Assembly: GCF_000247815.1 (NCBI RefSeq)
Contig: NC_021681.1
Coordinates: forward strand, 5,826,713-5,890,712
DNA from: Ficedula albicollis
Taxonomy: Eukaryota > Chordata > Aves > Passeriformes > Muscicapidae
Direction of reading: 5' to 3'
Length of the DNA stretch: 64,000 nt
A program made the translations under genes and the position numbers. The notes beneath the pieces were generated by a model. It saw only the letters and a list, made by a program, of their open reading frames with translations, had not been told where the DNA came from and searched no databases. Shown one piece after another: positions 1 to 12,703 of the stretch (its first letter is position 1; each line of letters opens with the position of its first letter).

Positions 1-320
1 AGTTAACAGAAATGAAGGTTACACAGAGTTGGAGGGATGTAACATCATACCCTGGCTAAGGTTTAGTTCTAGGATTGCCTGTTTATGGTGAGATTCGGGG
101 GGAAATAATAATAACATCCAGTTTTGGTCCAAACTGGACCAGAACCAACACTTGAAGAAATGCTGAGGAACAAACATCTGCATTTCAGCAAACTCAGCTA
201 CAAAGACTCATCATCTCAGACCTAGGGAAAATCAGTTTCCAGGTCTCATGATTACAAAGAATAACTCGAGAGCTCGAAGAGTTCAACCAGAACCAGAAGG
301 CAAATAAAAAGAAATCACAT

Positions 321-462
321 TTCATTATTCATCAAAATCTTCACCAATCTGATTTAATACCATGTCAGGATATTTTAGCACTGCAGGTATTTTCATTATT
401 CATCAAAATCTTCACCAATCTGTTTTAAGACCATGTCAGGATATTTTAGCACTGCAGGTATC
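321..462. repeat. Tandem duplication, 2 x 71 bp
   Basis: TTCATTATTCATCAAAATCT begins at 321 and 392. Both units continue to TTTTAGCACTGCAGGTAT. Confidence 0.9.
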
Positions 463-1961
463 AATAGTGCTAAAAAAAAAACCTGCAAATGTGACTTTGA
501 AATTTTGGGGTTTTTTTGTTTTGTTTTGTTTTCTGCCAGTGAAAATCTCGTTGCTTGAATGTTCTTGGAAAGTCACCAGGGAAAGGCTGGGAATATGGCC
601 GAAGCATATTCACTTAAGAATTCAAACAAACACATCAGGACACAATTTTGCTTTTGTCACCCAGCTCTGAGGGGAAGCTTTAAAAACTCAGTTAAGGAGA
701 GGGCAGTAAAAGAACAAATGCTTCATTAGACCTGGTTTTGGGCAGAGGAACAGCAGAAAACCCATTACTGGAACAGCCTCTCCTGCTCTCCAGTCACCCA
801 GGAGCCTTTGAACAGGGCATCGAGTTGGATAGCAGCTCTTCAGATCCCAATTATTTTTCCTGCCACTCGCAGGGATGCAGCCAGGACAACCCATCCTTCG
901 AAGCTGTGTGCCACTGAGGAAGAGGGAGGAATTTCGTATTCTCATTCCACAAACTCCCACTCACTGCCAAGAGCAGCAAATGACACATGAGTACACCAGG
1001 CAGGCAGACAAAGAGAATCAAACAGGCTTTCAGAGACACCAGGAATTCCTTCCCTTAACACTGGGGCACTTTTCCCATATAGGGGAAAAAACAAAAAAAA
1101 GGCACCAAGTGGTGTTTCTGGAAGGGCATTTTTTGGGTTTGTGCTGTTTTTTTTAACCTTCAGATCAGCCATATCAAATGTTCACAGCACTGAGTAAGGG
1201 GAAAGGTGAGATGATGCTTTGGGGTTTTCATTCAGAGCTCCATGGCCAGGGCTTGCTTTTGGATGCAAATCCACGTTTCTTTCTTGCCTTGAGGGGAGAC
1301 AAAGCACCAGCAACCTTGCTTCAAGAAGCACAGAGTTTTTCTAGGCTGGGCTGTCCAGAAGCTTTCCTGGGTTGTCAGCCAGGCATGGAACAGAACCATT
1401 CCTTCAGCAAGCACCCAGACCTTCGGCTGAGGGCTCCTCATCTCCTGGAAGATGTGAAAAGGCCTCCCACCAGCCCATCTCTGGCCTCACAGAGCCAAAA
1501 TAATTGGGATCTACAGCCTGAAATGAGATTTTTCCAATTCTCCATCCCTGGGAAGTTGGTTTTTGTTCAGTGCCTTGGAGAAGTCATGCTTAGTTCAAAG
1601 GGGCTGCAATTGCTCCTGGCTGGCCTCTAATCCCTGGCCCCATCCCTGCCTCTCCAGAACAGCCCATAATGGACTGGCTTACCCTGGCTACATCCTTTAT
1701 ATCTCTTTAGCTCTGTGAGCAGATGGAGTCAAGGGACAGCAGGATTTATGCTTCTTGCTCGAGTTGCAGCTTGGCTGAGTGGAAATAAAAAAACGGGAAA
1801 GGACGGGGAAATGGCATCGTAACAGCATTTACCTCCTGGGCTTTGGAGCCTCTGTCTTCACCTAGCCAGTGCTTGTGTTGTCAGCATTAATCCTGTGCCT
1901 TCCTCCCCAGCTGAGGAGGAGCAGGCACAGGGGATGGTTCTCCTCCCTTAGCCCGTGTGAC
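463..1961. other. Non-coding, no feature recognised
   Basis: Unique-looking sequence with short chance ORFs in several frames. The longest (1178-1630, plus) shows no recognisable domain or splice context. Confidence 0.5.
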
Positions 1962-2101
1962 GGATGGATGGATGGATGGATGGATGGATGGATGGATGGA
2001 TGGATGGATGGATGGATGGATGGATGGATGGATGGATGGATGGATGGATGGATGGATGGATGGATGGATGGATGGATGGATGGATGGATGGATGGATGGA
2101 G
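1962..2101. repeat. (GGAT)n microsatellite, about 35 units
   Basis: Uninterrupted tetranucleotide array of about 140 bp. Long enough to be highly variable. It produces open frames in all phases (WMDG repeats) that are not genes. Confidence 0.98.
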
Positions 2102-2469
2102 CTTCCAGAAGTGTGGAATACTCTGCTGACAGAGCCTGTGCATCAGTGCTGGTTTATACCAGCAGATAGTCCAGCCCAGACCGTTTCCTTCAGGGCATGC
2201 TAAGGAAAACCAGGAAATGTTTCTGACCTCTGAGGGCTTTAAAGGGAGCGAAAAGGAGGCAGAGGTATGAAAGCAAGCGGGGAGATTGACAGGAGCTCGG
2301 GAAGGAGCAGCATAATAAGCCCCTAAACTCTTTACCTTTCTCCACGTTTCGTACAATCGAAGGGGAGAAGGGGAAGGAAAAAAAAAAAAAAAAAAGGGGA
2401 GAAGGGGAAAAAAAAAAAAAAAAAACGAGGAGAGGGAGGGAATTATAATGAACGTGAAAGCTTCCAGAT

Positions 2470-2760
2470 TAATTAATTACCCCTTTTAGTTTGTGAAAAA
2501 GGGAGGCTAGAAATATCCACGTCTGCTCCTCTTGGAAGGCAACCCTGGCGCTTGCTCCGAGCATCCATCCCCCTGCCCGCCTGCGCCGGGATAATTAATC
2601 CATTACGGGATGGATCCTGGCGCTGCCGTAAAACAGAGATCTGTTTCTCCTCTGCTCCCCCCTCCTCCCCAAAGAGACATCTGAAACGGATCACGCAATA
2701 AATGTTTCTTGGATGGAAGGAGAGGCATTGTTCCCCGGCCGTGGAAACAATCCCGGCGGT
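2470..2760. promoter_or_regulatory. Candidate conserved non-coding element
   Basis: Unique sequence with homeodomain-type TAATTAATTA and ATAATTAATCCATTACGGG, a GGAAACAATCCC site, and no repeats. The composition is unlike the repeat-rich flanks. Conservation cannot be judged from one sequence. Confidence 0.3.
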
Positions 2761-2761
2761 G

Positions 2762-4344
2762 GGGCCAGCCAGGAGGGAGCGCGGCCGGAGCTTCGCTCTG
2801 CAGCTCTGAGGACATCCTGAATGGCAGGGTGGCCTCCAGGGGACTCGGGGTGCGATGTCCCCTCTGCAGAGCAGCGCTCAGGAGGGCAGGGTGAGCTGGT
2901 TCTGACCAAGGGGACAAGCCCAGGCAGGGCTGGAGGTGGCTTCCATCTGTAGACACATCCAAGCACTGCCTGGCAGGCAACGGGATGCTCTGGAGACAGG
3001 GAGGTGGCCCAGAGCCCATCACAGCGCACCCAAAAGAACCTCTGGCCACACCCTTCCATCCCTGTCCCACTGGAGTGCAGCCCAGGCTGGGAGCAGCTGC
3101 CCTGCACAGCTCCAGGCAGAGATCAGCCTTGCCACAGGCACCTCTCCTCCAGCCTGACTCTTCCCTTCTGCCCAAGGGACTGGAAACCAACTGCACTGGA
3201 CTCACAGTGTCCAGCTCGAACAGAAAAGATCCTCCTCCACCAAGTTATTTTTTATTCCTGGCCAGCCATGCTCGCCGTGCAAGGTGAGATGTTTCCCTCA
3301 CCTTTGCCACCCCCCCACCCTATGCTCAGAAGGGCAGGAGCTCTCCTTTGCTGCACACACAGCACAAAGGCTGCTGCAGCAGCATATGCATTTCCCCACC
3401 CTCTCTAATTAGCAAAACCCACATGCCGTGCTCTTCATTCCCTTGGCTGGTGCTTTTGTGGGCCAAAACAAGTGATTCCCTGAAGGGCTTCTCAAAGAGG
3501 ATGGGGTGGGCTGCCCATCATCTGCCCAAGACCCTCTGCTCTGCAGGGGCTGGGTACCCTCAAAGCATGGAAATTGCATGAGATAGAGCTCCCCAGCGCT
3601 GATCCCAGCCCTGATCCCAGCATCCCATTTGCATCAGTTTATCAGAAACATTGCCTCTTGCTGCTGACATCCAGATATTCCTTGCATGGAGGAGCTGCTG
3701 ACATTTATTCCTGAATTGCCACATTGCAGGAGCTCTGGCTAAGACTCGTGTTACATGGGAAGAGAGAAGGGACCTTGTTACTTGGTGAAGATAAGTCTTC
3801 TACAGCCTATCAGTCTAGATTAGATTTGGGTCACTTCCTTTATTCATTTCCATGGATGGTTTTTTTAAGGCTCTTTCAAAGAAACACTCGAGCTCAGTAC
3901 AATGTTCTTGATTGCAACCAGAACTGGCTGAAAAATGCTGAACTAATTGAAAGAAATTTTCTTTTTCATTCTTTCCTCAAAACATTTCCAGGGTTTCTGG
4001 TCAGTACATGGAACTGTGAAAAATCCCCCTGGGCTCCACTGTACAACAGCAAAAGCTTTTTCCACTGCATCAGCAGCATTTCAAAATCCTGAGAGCTGAT
4101 CTTAGGGCAGCAAAGTGGCTGCTCTGTCTATCAGAGACACAGGGATGTCACAACACCTGTGTGTTTTCATCACAACACCCCTCAGACAGACATCCAGGTC
4201 ATGGAGAACAATTCCCCCCACCAGTTCTCCATCCCCACATGCTCTGAGCGTGTCCTGAAGTTTTCTAAGAGCAGCTGGCACCATTGAACCTCTCTGTTTC
4301 ACGGGGAAACTGAGGCATGGGGTGGCAGCAGCTCCCCCAGCATG
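2762..4344. other. Non-coding, no feature recognised
   Basis: GC-moderate unique sequence. The open minus frames at 2603-3205 are low-complexity Ser/Pro/Gly-rich and unsupported. Confidence 0.5.
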
Positions 4345-4600
4345 GAATAATTGAATCATCAAGCTGGAAGACTTACAAGACCATCAAGTCCAGCCTTTGA
4401 CTGAATTCCACTTTGCCCACTAAGCCACATCACAAAATGCCACATCTCCTCGTTTTTTGAATGCTTCCAGGAATGGTGGCTCCACCACCTCCCTGGGGAC
4501 CTTGCTCCAGTGCCTGACTGCTCTTTCAGTGAAGAACTTTTTCCTGATATCCAGCCTGACTATCCTTTGCTGGAGGCAGAAGTCTGCCAGCTCCCAAGCC
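4345..4600 (-). mobile_element. CR1 LINE 3' fragment
   Basis: Plus strand reads TTGAATCATCAAGCTGGAAG, the reversed CR1 tail, and continues to GTGAAGAACTTTTTCCTGAT and ATCCAGCCTGA. Old and divergent. Confidence 0.75.
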
Positions 4601-5170
4601 CCCGTGGGGATCTCCAGGTACTAAACCATGGCAGGGGCTCCTACACACGAACCCCCACGTGCCCCCAGAGCCACAACACAGAGCTGGCAAGGCCACCTGT
4701 GCCTCCACCCCATGGCCTCCTCCTGGGGCTCTCACTGGCCCATTCCTCCTTCTCCATGGCTCCCAGGAAGATGCCAAATTCCACCTCAAACAAGAAGCAA
4801 ACCAAACGACCCCCACCCAGAACACCCAGGCTCTCTGGCAGAGGGAAGAGGTTTCTGCATTGCTCATTTTCTGTCAGATTATCACCAGCTGAACAATTTC
4901 CTTTCTTCCCCATGCATTTCTTCTCCTGATGGTTCCCCCTCCCCTTCCTTTCTTTTTCCATTTCAGCCACCTGAAGCAGAAGGCCCTCCGAGGCACTGGT
5001 GACTTCAAAGACACCAGGTCCAATGTGCAGCAAGTGATAAAAACCTACACAGCATGTGTTGGGCAAATTAATATCCCCTCCAGAGGCAGCAGCTCCCCAG
5101 TCCCAGCAGCCCCATAATGAGATGTTTTGCTGAAAGGGAGGGGGAGCTCGGTGCAGAAGGGGAGATGTGT

Positions 5171-5260
5171 TTAATGTATGCAAATTGACTCACATGCAAA
5201 TTGTCACTAAGTTTAAAATAACGAATTGCATGAGGACTAGTCTTTTAAAACATTTGTTTA
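5171..5260. promoter_or_regulatory. Paired POU octamer motifs
   Basis: ATGCAAAT occurs at 5178-5185 and 5194-5201 on the same strand, 16 bp apart, each followed by TG, with TGACTCA (an AP-1-type core) between them at 5186-5192. AT-rich and unique. Confidence 0.35.
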
Positions 5261-5674
5261 TTCACTAGGGTAATCTCTGTTATCAGTCACCTCTTTCCTT
5301 GCACATTAAGTGCTCAGTTTGAGGGAAGTTTGTGTATTGCAGGTCTGGGGGACAGCTGTGACTTCCTGCTGATCTCAACCACCACACAACTCCAGTTTTC
5401 CTTCCCTTCCTTCTCCTCCCTTCTAGTCATAGACTACAGGGACTAAAATCACCTCTCCTCAGAGGGGGGTCACTCAAAGTGATGAACTTCAAGTACAAAA
5501 GTTGTCAGAGCCGCCCAGAGCAGCTCCTGACAGCCAGAGCCTTCCCCAGGGCTGGATCAGAGCATCTGTCCCAGCTGGGCTCAGGGTGACCAAGCTGGAT
5601 GGAAGGCACAGCATCAGCCTGGCAGCTTCCCTTCCCAGGGACAGGACTTCAGGAAACAGATGGAGCTGTGTCAG

Positions 5675-5922
5675 GGGAGTTTAGGTTGGATATCAGGGAA
5701 AGGTTCTTCCCCAGAGGGTGCTGGGGCACTGCCCAGGCTCCCCAGGGAATGGGCGCAGCCCCGAGGCTGCCAGAGCTCCAGGAGGGTTTGGACAACACTC
5801 TCAGGGATGCACAGGGTGGGATTGTTGGGGTGTCTGTGAAGGGACAGGGGTTGGACTGCATGATCCTTGTCAGTCCCTTCCAACTCAGGATATTCTATAA
5901 TTCTATTATCTATTATTAGGTG
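5675..5922 (+). mobile_element. CR1 LINE 3' fragment
   Basis: Runs from TTTAGGTTGGATATCAGGGA to the tail CCCTTCCAACTCAGGATATT and ends in an ATTCTAT-type microsatellite, the usual CR1 3' end. Confidence 0.85.
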
Positions 5923-5984
5923 CACTGACTGGTGTCTTGTTAAATGAACTGCCTAAAACAAGCAAGCGATGAAAGTCCAAAGTA

Positions 5985-6045
5985 CCCAGGATGATCCTAG
6001 ACTAGATGATCCTTGGGGTCCCTTCCAGCTCAGGACATTCTGTGA
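5985..6045 (+). mobile_element. CR1 tail fragment
   Basis: Short copy of the CR1 end: AGATGATCCTTGGGGTCCCT, then TCCAGCTCAGGACATTCTGT. Confidence 0.65.
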
Positions 6046-6558
6046 AATAAGAGTGTAAATGCCTCCCCCCAGGATGAGTTCTGCTGCAGCCAATCCTCCC
6101 ACACCCAGCACTACTAACTGATACTAGATTCTGCCAGGGATGCTAAGCACTGGGATAGCTGCTGACAGAGGCCAGTGCATCCAACTGATCCTGGCTGATT
6201 GATCTCGTGGCAAATCCACTGCTGATCCTACCTGGCATTACAAAGGAGCAGTGAGGTTTTGAGCATTGCATGGGAAGTGCAGTGGGAATGGGTGGTGGGT
6301 GCCATTTCAAGATGATGGGTGCAGTCCTGCTTTCTGGGGGGTATTCAGAGACCAGGAGCATGTGGTTTGTCCAGAGTTTGATACTGAGCCTTTGCTGCAG
6401 GCTTAGGAAGGGTCTCAAGTGGGATCTACATGGAGAGAAGTTCTCCATCCAGCCATGCTGGAGTGTGTTAACACTTTGCAGTCTTTAGACATCCAAAGCC
6501 CTGGGAGATGGCAGGGAGGGAGGGGTATCCCCTGGACTGAAGCACAGAAAGAGCCCTG

Positions 6559-7010
6559 GTGTCCTGCTTTCACTGGGATAGAGTTAAGTTTTTCCTGGTA
6601 GTTAATGCATTCCCCATTAATTGCGAAGTTCTTGATGGTGCAGAAGAGGAGTGGCACTAGACAGAAGCTCCAGCCATCCCAAGCAGGAGAAAAGTACATT
6701 CCCCATTAATTGCAAAGTTCTTGATGGTGCAGAAGGGGAGTGGCACTAGACGGAAGCTCCAGCCATCCCAAGCAGGAGAAAAGTCCAACAAAGCTCTGCT
6801 TTAGCTGCACCAAATTGTCAGGGTCAGAGCTGCTGCAGCTGGACCATCTCCACGTCCCAGGGGAGCATGTTCTGCCATTACTGTTTTGATAATTTCTTAT
6901 TACTCAGCCTAAGACTGATGAAGTTACAGTGTTAGCACAATCCTCCAGCACCTGCCAATGATCAGGAAGTTTCTAACTTCATTAGTTAACTCTGCTCCTC
7001 TTGGGAGCCT
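6559..7010 (+). mobile_element. Possible LTR of an ERVL-like element
   Basis: Begins TGTCCTGCTTTCACTGGGAT then AGAGTTAA, which resembles the start of common avian ERV LTRs, and is followed by an 89-bp internal tandem duplication. The right boundary is not visible. Confidence 0.4.
6608..6785. repeat. Tandem duplication, 2 x 89 bp
   Basis: CATTCCCCATTAATTGC begins at 6608 and 6697. Four or so substitutions separate the copies. Inside the possible LTR. Confidence 0.9.
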
Positions 7011-9029
7011 TGTTCTTCTGTCCAGTGCCTGTCAAGAGCTGTAAAAACAAACAGAGACCAAAGGGAGTCTAAGGACAGCAATAAGATTACTCATTTTCCC
7101 CCAGCTGGAATTCTAAACCAACATACAAACAGAGATTCCCCCTTCCAAGAGCCAGGATTCCTGCTCTGGGCAAAGAGAACAGCAGGGCTGAGCTCCCCTC
7201 TCCAAGCACTGCCCACTGGGAGCAGCCTGCTCCTCCTCTGCCTCACCAAGGGACAGACCTGAGCAGGGATGGTGATGATGGAAATCCCTCCTCACAACAG
7301 CAAGGGCAGATTTAAAGAGATTGGATTAAACTGCATTAACCTCTCTGTGGACATGGTCACTCCAGATTTAAGTGGCCATTGCTCAGTTTAACAGGAGCCT
7401 CTTCAATGTGACCTAATTCACCACCTGGGTAAATAAGGCAAACCAAATAAAGGTCAATGACTGCGAACAAGTGGCTCCCCAGAGGAGAGTGACCCACTCA
7501 GAGTCACCTATCAACACAGATTAGCAGCAGACACATCTCTCATCCCTCTGCCTGGAGCTCCAGCTTGGAAGAGCCACTGAGTGCTGGGTGGGAGCAGGAC
7601 ACCAAGAGTCAGGGGGTCACCCTTAATTCAGGCAGGAGCAAAGATCACAAGTCATGTCTGCAAGAGCAAACTCTCCTCTCCAGGAGCTCAGCTCTTGCCT
7701 CAGCCAAGCAGTTTGAGCTTGCCAAGAGATGGGAACAGAGCAGGACAGAGAGGAGAGGTTGGTGCAGGCACTTCCCACCCACAGGGACATGGCAGAGACC
7801 ACACTGAGCTGCTCCCTCCACGTGCCAGGTTATGGCCATCCCAGTCTGAGCTGGAGGAAGCTGAAGTTGGTGACCCATCATGAAGATGCAGGTGATGATG
7901 AAATTGTAGGGACAACCCTGTGACACTTTCAACCTTCCCAATCTCCCTCACCAGGGAAGGCTGGGAGAAGGAGGCTCCTGAACCCTCCTACAGAGGTGAT
8001 GGCACAACACCAAACTCACCTGGGATGTGGGGAAATCAGCACCAAAGCACAGGGCCAGCAGGCAGCAAAATGGGATTATACAGATCCATGGACTGGAGAT
8101 TAAAAGACAGAGATTACAGGGACAAGACAGAGAGATACCTTCTACTACCCCTTCCAGTGGCTGGGGATTCTGGAATGGATGGTGAGAGAGACCATTCCTG
8201 TGTGTTCTCTTTACAGAGCACCCACAGCTGCTGCTGCTGGAGGCAGGCACTGGGCTAGGTGACCCACTCCTCTGTACCCACTCCTCTGTCCCAAGCAGGT
8301 ATTTCTGCCCCAAATGGCCCAGCTTGCAGGCTGCTCCTCCCCACACCACTCCATGTCCACGGCTCCTGGGGCTAGGTGACCCACTCCTCTGTCCCAAGCA
8401 GATATTTCTGCCCCAAATGGCCCAGCTTGCGGGCTGCTCTTCCCCACACCACTCCATGTCCACGGCTCCTGGCCCCTAGGCACATCCCCACTGCTGTGGT
8501 GGGCAGGAGCCCCTTGTCTGCCTGCCCAGAAGAGGATGGACAAGAGTAATTATTCAAGCACAAGCAGCTGCTCTTTCAGCTTCCCCTGAGCTCAGCCAAG
8601 TCAGATGTTTCCTCTCTGTGCCATCCCCCTCTGCCCACCCCGTGCTGCTTCCCCCCCAGTTTGTCATTCCCAGTGACATGCCCCACTGGTGACCAAGAGC
8701 TGGTGGCAGTCTCTTTCTGTCACCAAGGTCGAGGTGAGTGATCCTGCCAGGTGGTGGATTTTGCAGAGGATGAAGAGCGACTGAGCCTGAATCCTAATGA
8801 GCTGCCAGCCCTCCACAAGAGCTCAGTGATGCTTTCCCAGTGTCAATCAAGCATAAACAGATTATCCTGCATGGCCTGAAGTGCAGGGACCACCTCCCCT
8901 TCCAATTGTGAAGCCCCAGCATCTGCTGGTGAGAAAGCACAAAATAATTGCTCTCCAGAACTACCTGTAAGGAGGTTGTAGCCAGCAGAGGGTTGGTCTT
9001 TTCTCCCAAATAACAACCAGTAGGATAAG
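7011..9029. other. Non-coding, only the 115-bp duplication recognised
   Basis: Unique sequence apart from the 8256-8480 duplication. No ORF with recognisable content. Confidence 0.5.
8256..8480. repeat. Tandem duplication, about 115 bp period
   Basis: GCTAGGTGACCCACTCCTCT begins at 8256 and 8371. The two units share the ATTTCTGCCCCAAATGGCCC core. Copy 1 has an extra ACCCACTCCTCTGT. Confidence 0.9.
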
Positions 9030-9155
9030 AGAAAATGGCCTCAAGTTGTGGCAGCAGAGGCTTAGGTTGGATATCCTGGAAAATTTCTTCACAGAAAGGG
9101 TTGTCAAGCACTGGCACAGGCAGTCAGGGAAGTGGTGGAGTCCCCATCACAGTCA
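9030..9155 (+). mobile_element. CR1 LINE fragment
   Basis: Contains GGCCTCAAGTTGTGGCAG, TTAGGTTGGATATCCTGGAA and TTTCTTCACAGAAAGGGT, typical of the CR1 3' UTR. The terminal repeat is not present. Confidence 0.7.
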
Positions 9156-10775
9156 GCAATTCCAGGCCAAGGGACAGACCAGCACCTCCACTCTCAGATG
9201 ATTCTTTCTTTTCTGCTCACTGGTGCCAAAGATCACAGGAGGGCCTGCAACCTTGAGAATCAAGTGTTAGAGTATGGTGAATTTGAGCTCATCCCAAATC
9301 AGGGAGTGGTGTCAGGAATTCCTGCTTTCCCTCAGAGTCTGTTCTCTGCTAGCATTGCTGAACAGCCTGGATATGCTCCCCACCAAACAGCACGAGCTGG
9401 AATGCTTCCTAATTAACTGCATGGGAGAGGATAAAAATTCCCTGCTCTTCCCAATCCTGCAGAAGTCAGGGATGTGAGGAAAGACACCGGAGCGGCAGAG
9501 ATGGAACACGTAGCCACCAGCTTGGCAATTCCAGTTAATCACCGAGGGCTCATTAGGTGTCCATTTCCATGAGATGGAGCACGCCCACAGGAGCAAATAG
9601 CAGGGCCTGAAATTTGGAAACATCACAGCTCGAGTCAGGGATGTGCTCTGCAAAACTCTAATTGCAGGATGTTGGGCAGGAGTGTCAAACAGCTGGCACA
9701 GCCACCCTGTCACCCCCAGGCCTGCTGCTACCTGACCTGAGCCTGCAACCACAGCATCCCTTCCCAGATCCATTAATTCCTACCAAACACAGCAGCTCTG
9801 AAGAAAGGCAGAGGGGGAAGAAGGCAGCTTGGTGATGCTCATCACATCCCCAGCCCCACACCAATTCTCAGCTGCTGGAGAGGATGAGATGTTTGAAAGG
9901 ATGTGCCACTGCCCGACCTTTGGCTGGGGATCACGAGGGTCACAGGGAAGGAGGTGCCGGGCTCCCCGTGGCTGTCACTGCTCCTGGCTGCAGCTGTTTC
10001 ATCCTGGCTGCTCTGGTTGCAGGAGCTGTTGCTGGGTTCAGCTCCCAGTTTTCCTTCCCTCTGCCCAGGCGCGGCACGTCCCGCTCTGACAGGGAAATCA
10101 AGGCGCCGCAGCAGCCATGAATTATTGCTCACACAAAGGGCCTGGCGCCCTGCAGCTCCAGGGTGAGGTGACCTCCGTGAGTACCTGCACACACACTCCC
10201 TTTGAGGATTTGGTGTGTGAGCACCAAGGCTGCACAGTAAACCACAGATTAATGCACAGCTGAGCAGAGCGTTCCTAGGCAAGAATACAAAGCAGAACAA
10301 AGGCCTTGTCGTGCCTTCGGTTTCTTCCCCACGGTTTTATTTTATTTATTTCATTTACTTTGGGAAAAACTTCCTATGCACAACTTCCAGCTTACAAAGT
10401 TTTTGGCTTTGCAAAACTCAAGTATGCAATAGGCGCCTCCTTTCTTTGCAGGAAACCAAGTGCCCAGCAGACTTTCCAGGCAGCCAACACATTCTGGAAG
10501 CCTCATGCTGCTTCCAGAGGGTCTGCCCAGGCAGAGCCACTCAGGAAATCCACCCCTTGATGCCAGTCATCGGCATCTGCACCAGGGAGGTCCAGAGAGC
10601 ACCTGGTCATTCAGCAAAACCCATTAAATTCTTGGACCCTTGGCAGGAGCCTGGGAAGGTATTTTGGGATCATTCTTCCACCTGGCTTCAAGGCATGGCA
10701 AAGCAGAGCCAAGAGCAAGAGGGAGAGCTCAGCTAAGTGTGGGGTTTCACATCACACCTTAGCAGAAGGAGATGT

Positions 10776-11000
10776 TCAGAATCACTGAGTCATTAAGGTT
10801 GGAAAAGCCTTCTAAGGTCATTGAGTCCAACCATTACCCCAACACCACCAGGCCCACCAATGACCCATGTCCCCATGTCCCACATCCACACTTATTTTAT
10901 TGTTCTCAGGACACCCTCCTCCATGCCTTACTCTACTTACAGAACACTCTGAATGCAGTCACTATAGGGGTTTTCCTGTCAGAGAAGGTTTTCAAGATCC
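10776..11000 (-). mobile_element. CR1 LINE 3' fragment
   Basis: Starts AGAATCACTGAGTCATTAAG and GTTGGAAAAGCCTTCTAAGG, the reversed CR1 end, followed directly by a second, similar copy. Confidence 0.75.
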
Positions 11001-11021
11001 CCCCCTTGCATCCAAACAGCA

Positions 11022-11260
11022 CAGAATCACAGGGTGGTTAAGGTCAGAAAAGCCCTTTAAGACCATTGAGTCCAACTATTCCCCCAGCACTGCCAAGGCC
11101 ACCACTGACCCGTGTCCCCAAGTGCCACATCCACGTGCCTGCTAAATCCCTCCAGAAACAGGAATTCCACCACTGCCCTGCGCAGCCTGTTCTAGTCCCT
11201 GACAACCCTTTGTGTGAAGAAGTTTTCCAGAATATCCAGCATAAATATGATCCTAAGGCA
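11022..11260 (-). mobile_element. CR1 LINE 3' fragment (second of a pair)
   Basis: CAGAATCACAGGGTGGTTAA to GAAGAAGTTTTCCAGAATAT. Same orientation and subfamily style as the copy just before it, so this may be a local duplication or two nearby insertions. Confidence 0.75.
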
Positions 11261-11449
11261 GGTTTGGGGATGGCAGCTGTCTGCGGCACAGGTTGGGTGC
11301 TGGCAGGATAATCGCCTGAGAGGAGCACAGAAATACAAACAAATTCTGTCTGTTTTCCAAACAACAGCAAAGGGTGGAAAGCATCCTGGATTTGGATGGT
11401 GGAGGAGCTTAATGCCAACACAACAACTGAGCCTGACCTGTTGACATTT

Positions 11450-11720
11450 CTGCAGGCTCCTGATTCCTACGTGGGGGCTGTCACTTTAAATTTGAATTGC
11501 CTAGGTTTTTTTTTCTATCACAACAGCCTGATATTTTTTAGCTCGTGAAGAATAAATATTTACAAAAGCACTCGCCAACAAAAGCATTCCGTTCCAGAAT
11601 TTTCTTGGGGTTTTGTTCTGTTTTTAAACAGTTGTAGAAATCATTGCCCAACACTTTAATTTGTCTTATTGAAACAAGTGAGGCAGTAAAAAGATGCACA
11701 AACCAGGGGAAGGATCACGG
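11450..11720. promoter_or_regulatory. Candidate non-coding element, AT-rich unique
   Basis: Unique block with GAATAAATATTTAC and TTTAATTTGTCTTATTG next to CR1 copies. No ORF or repeat. Confidence 0.25.
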
Positions 11721-12703
11721 CAACTCTCGGCTCACGTTCAAGGGTTTTCAGAGACGTGCTGAAAAATGGCCGAGAGCATCTGTAGAAAATGCAGTTTGAC
11801 AGCACAGTAACTCCAGCCAAGGACAGGTCACCAGGCTGTAGGAAATGTGTGTTCTTGGTAAACTAGTGAGGGTTCAACCATTTCATACAATGAGGTAGTA
11901 AACAGATTAAACAAAACGCAGCAGCGCTGGTCCTCCAGCCGAAGGAGCCGACTCCAACATCTCAAGAGCTGCAAACAAAAGCAGAGCCCAGCAAAGCTCA
12001 GCTCAGCCTTTATCCATCCCAAAGCCCATCATCCCTGACAGCCCACCCACGTGCAAGGTCCCTGCCAGTGCAGCTCACCCCGGTGGGACATGAGGGGGCT
12101 CAGCAGGGAAGGTCAGGGTGGACACCTGGAGCTTCCAGCCCCACGGAGGACAAAGGCAGTCACTGCCTGGTGCTGGCAGAACATTGCATCCAGCTCTTGT
12201 GTTCACACTTACGGAAAACAAGTATTGTCAGAAACAGCAAGTTCAGACAATAGCTGCAATAATAAATTTTGGGTGTGAAAAACCAGCCCTGAGGTGAGAA
12301 CCTGAAAGAGTTCAGTCAATTTAATTTGCTAAGGAGAAGGTTAAAAAGCAACTTGACTCCAGTCCAGGCATTGCTACCTAAAACAATATTAATGGCTCTG
12401 CTCTTGCTCACTGCAATCCAACAGCTGCAGGCTGGAGCTGCAATGTCCAAATCCAGACCTGAGGTGAAAATTGTTGCCATATGGGTCCATGAGACTCAGA
12501 TGTCTTTCCAGAGGAGATGTTCCTACTCAACTGACCACACGACCAAAACTTGGCCATGTATCCTCCTGCTTGCAAGATGCTGAAGCTAAGACAGCTCTTT
12601 TTTGATTTCCCCAAGATCCCATCTCTCATCCATCCTGGCACCAGAAGTGATCCTGGAGACCAGCTCAGACCCTACATGGGCTGCAAAGCTCAGGGTGAGG
12701 AAG

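Noticed and set aside
321..462. Direct repeats considered as a CRISPR-like array
   Set aside because: Only two units, no spacers, and a vertebrate genome. Ordinary tandem duplication.
1862..2356. Open frames with MDGW or IHPS repeats, also at 28435-29016
   Set aside because: Translations of GGAT microsatellites, with no other coding signal.
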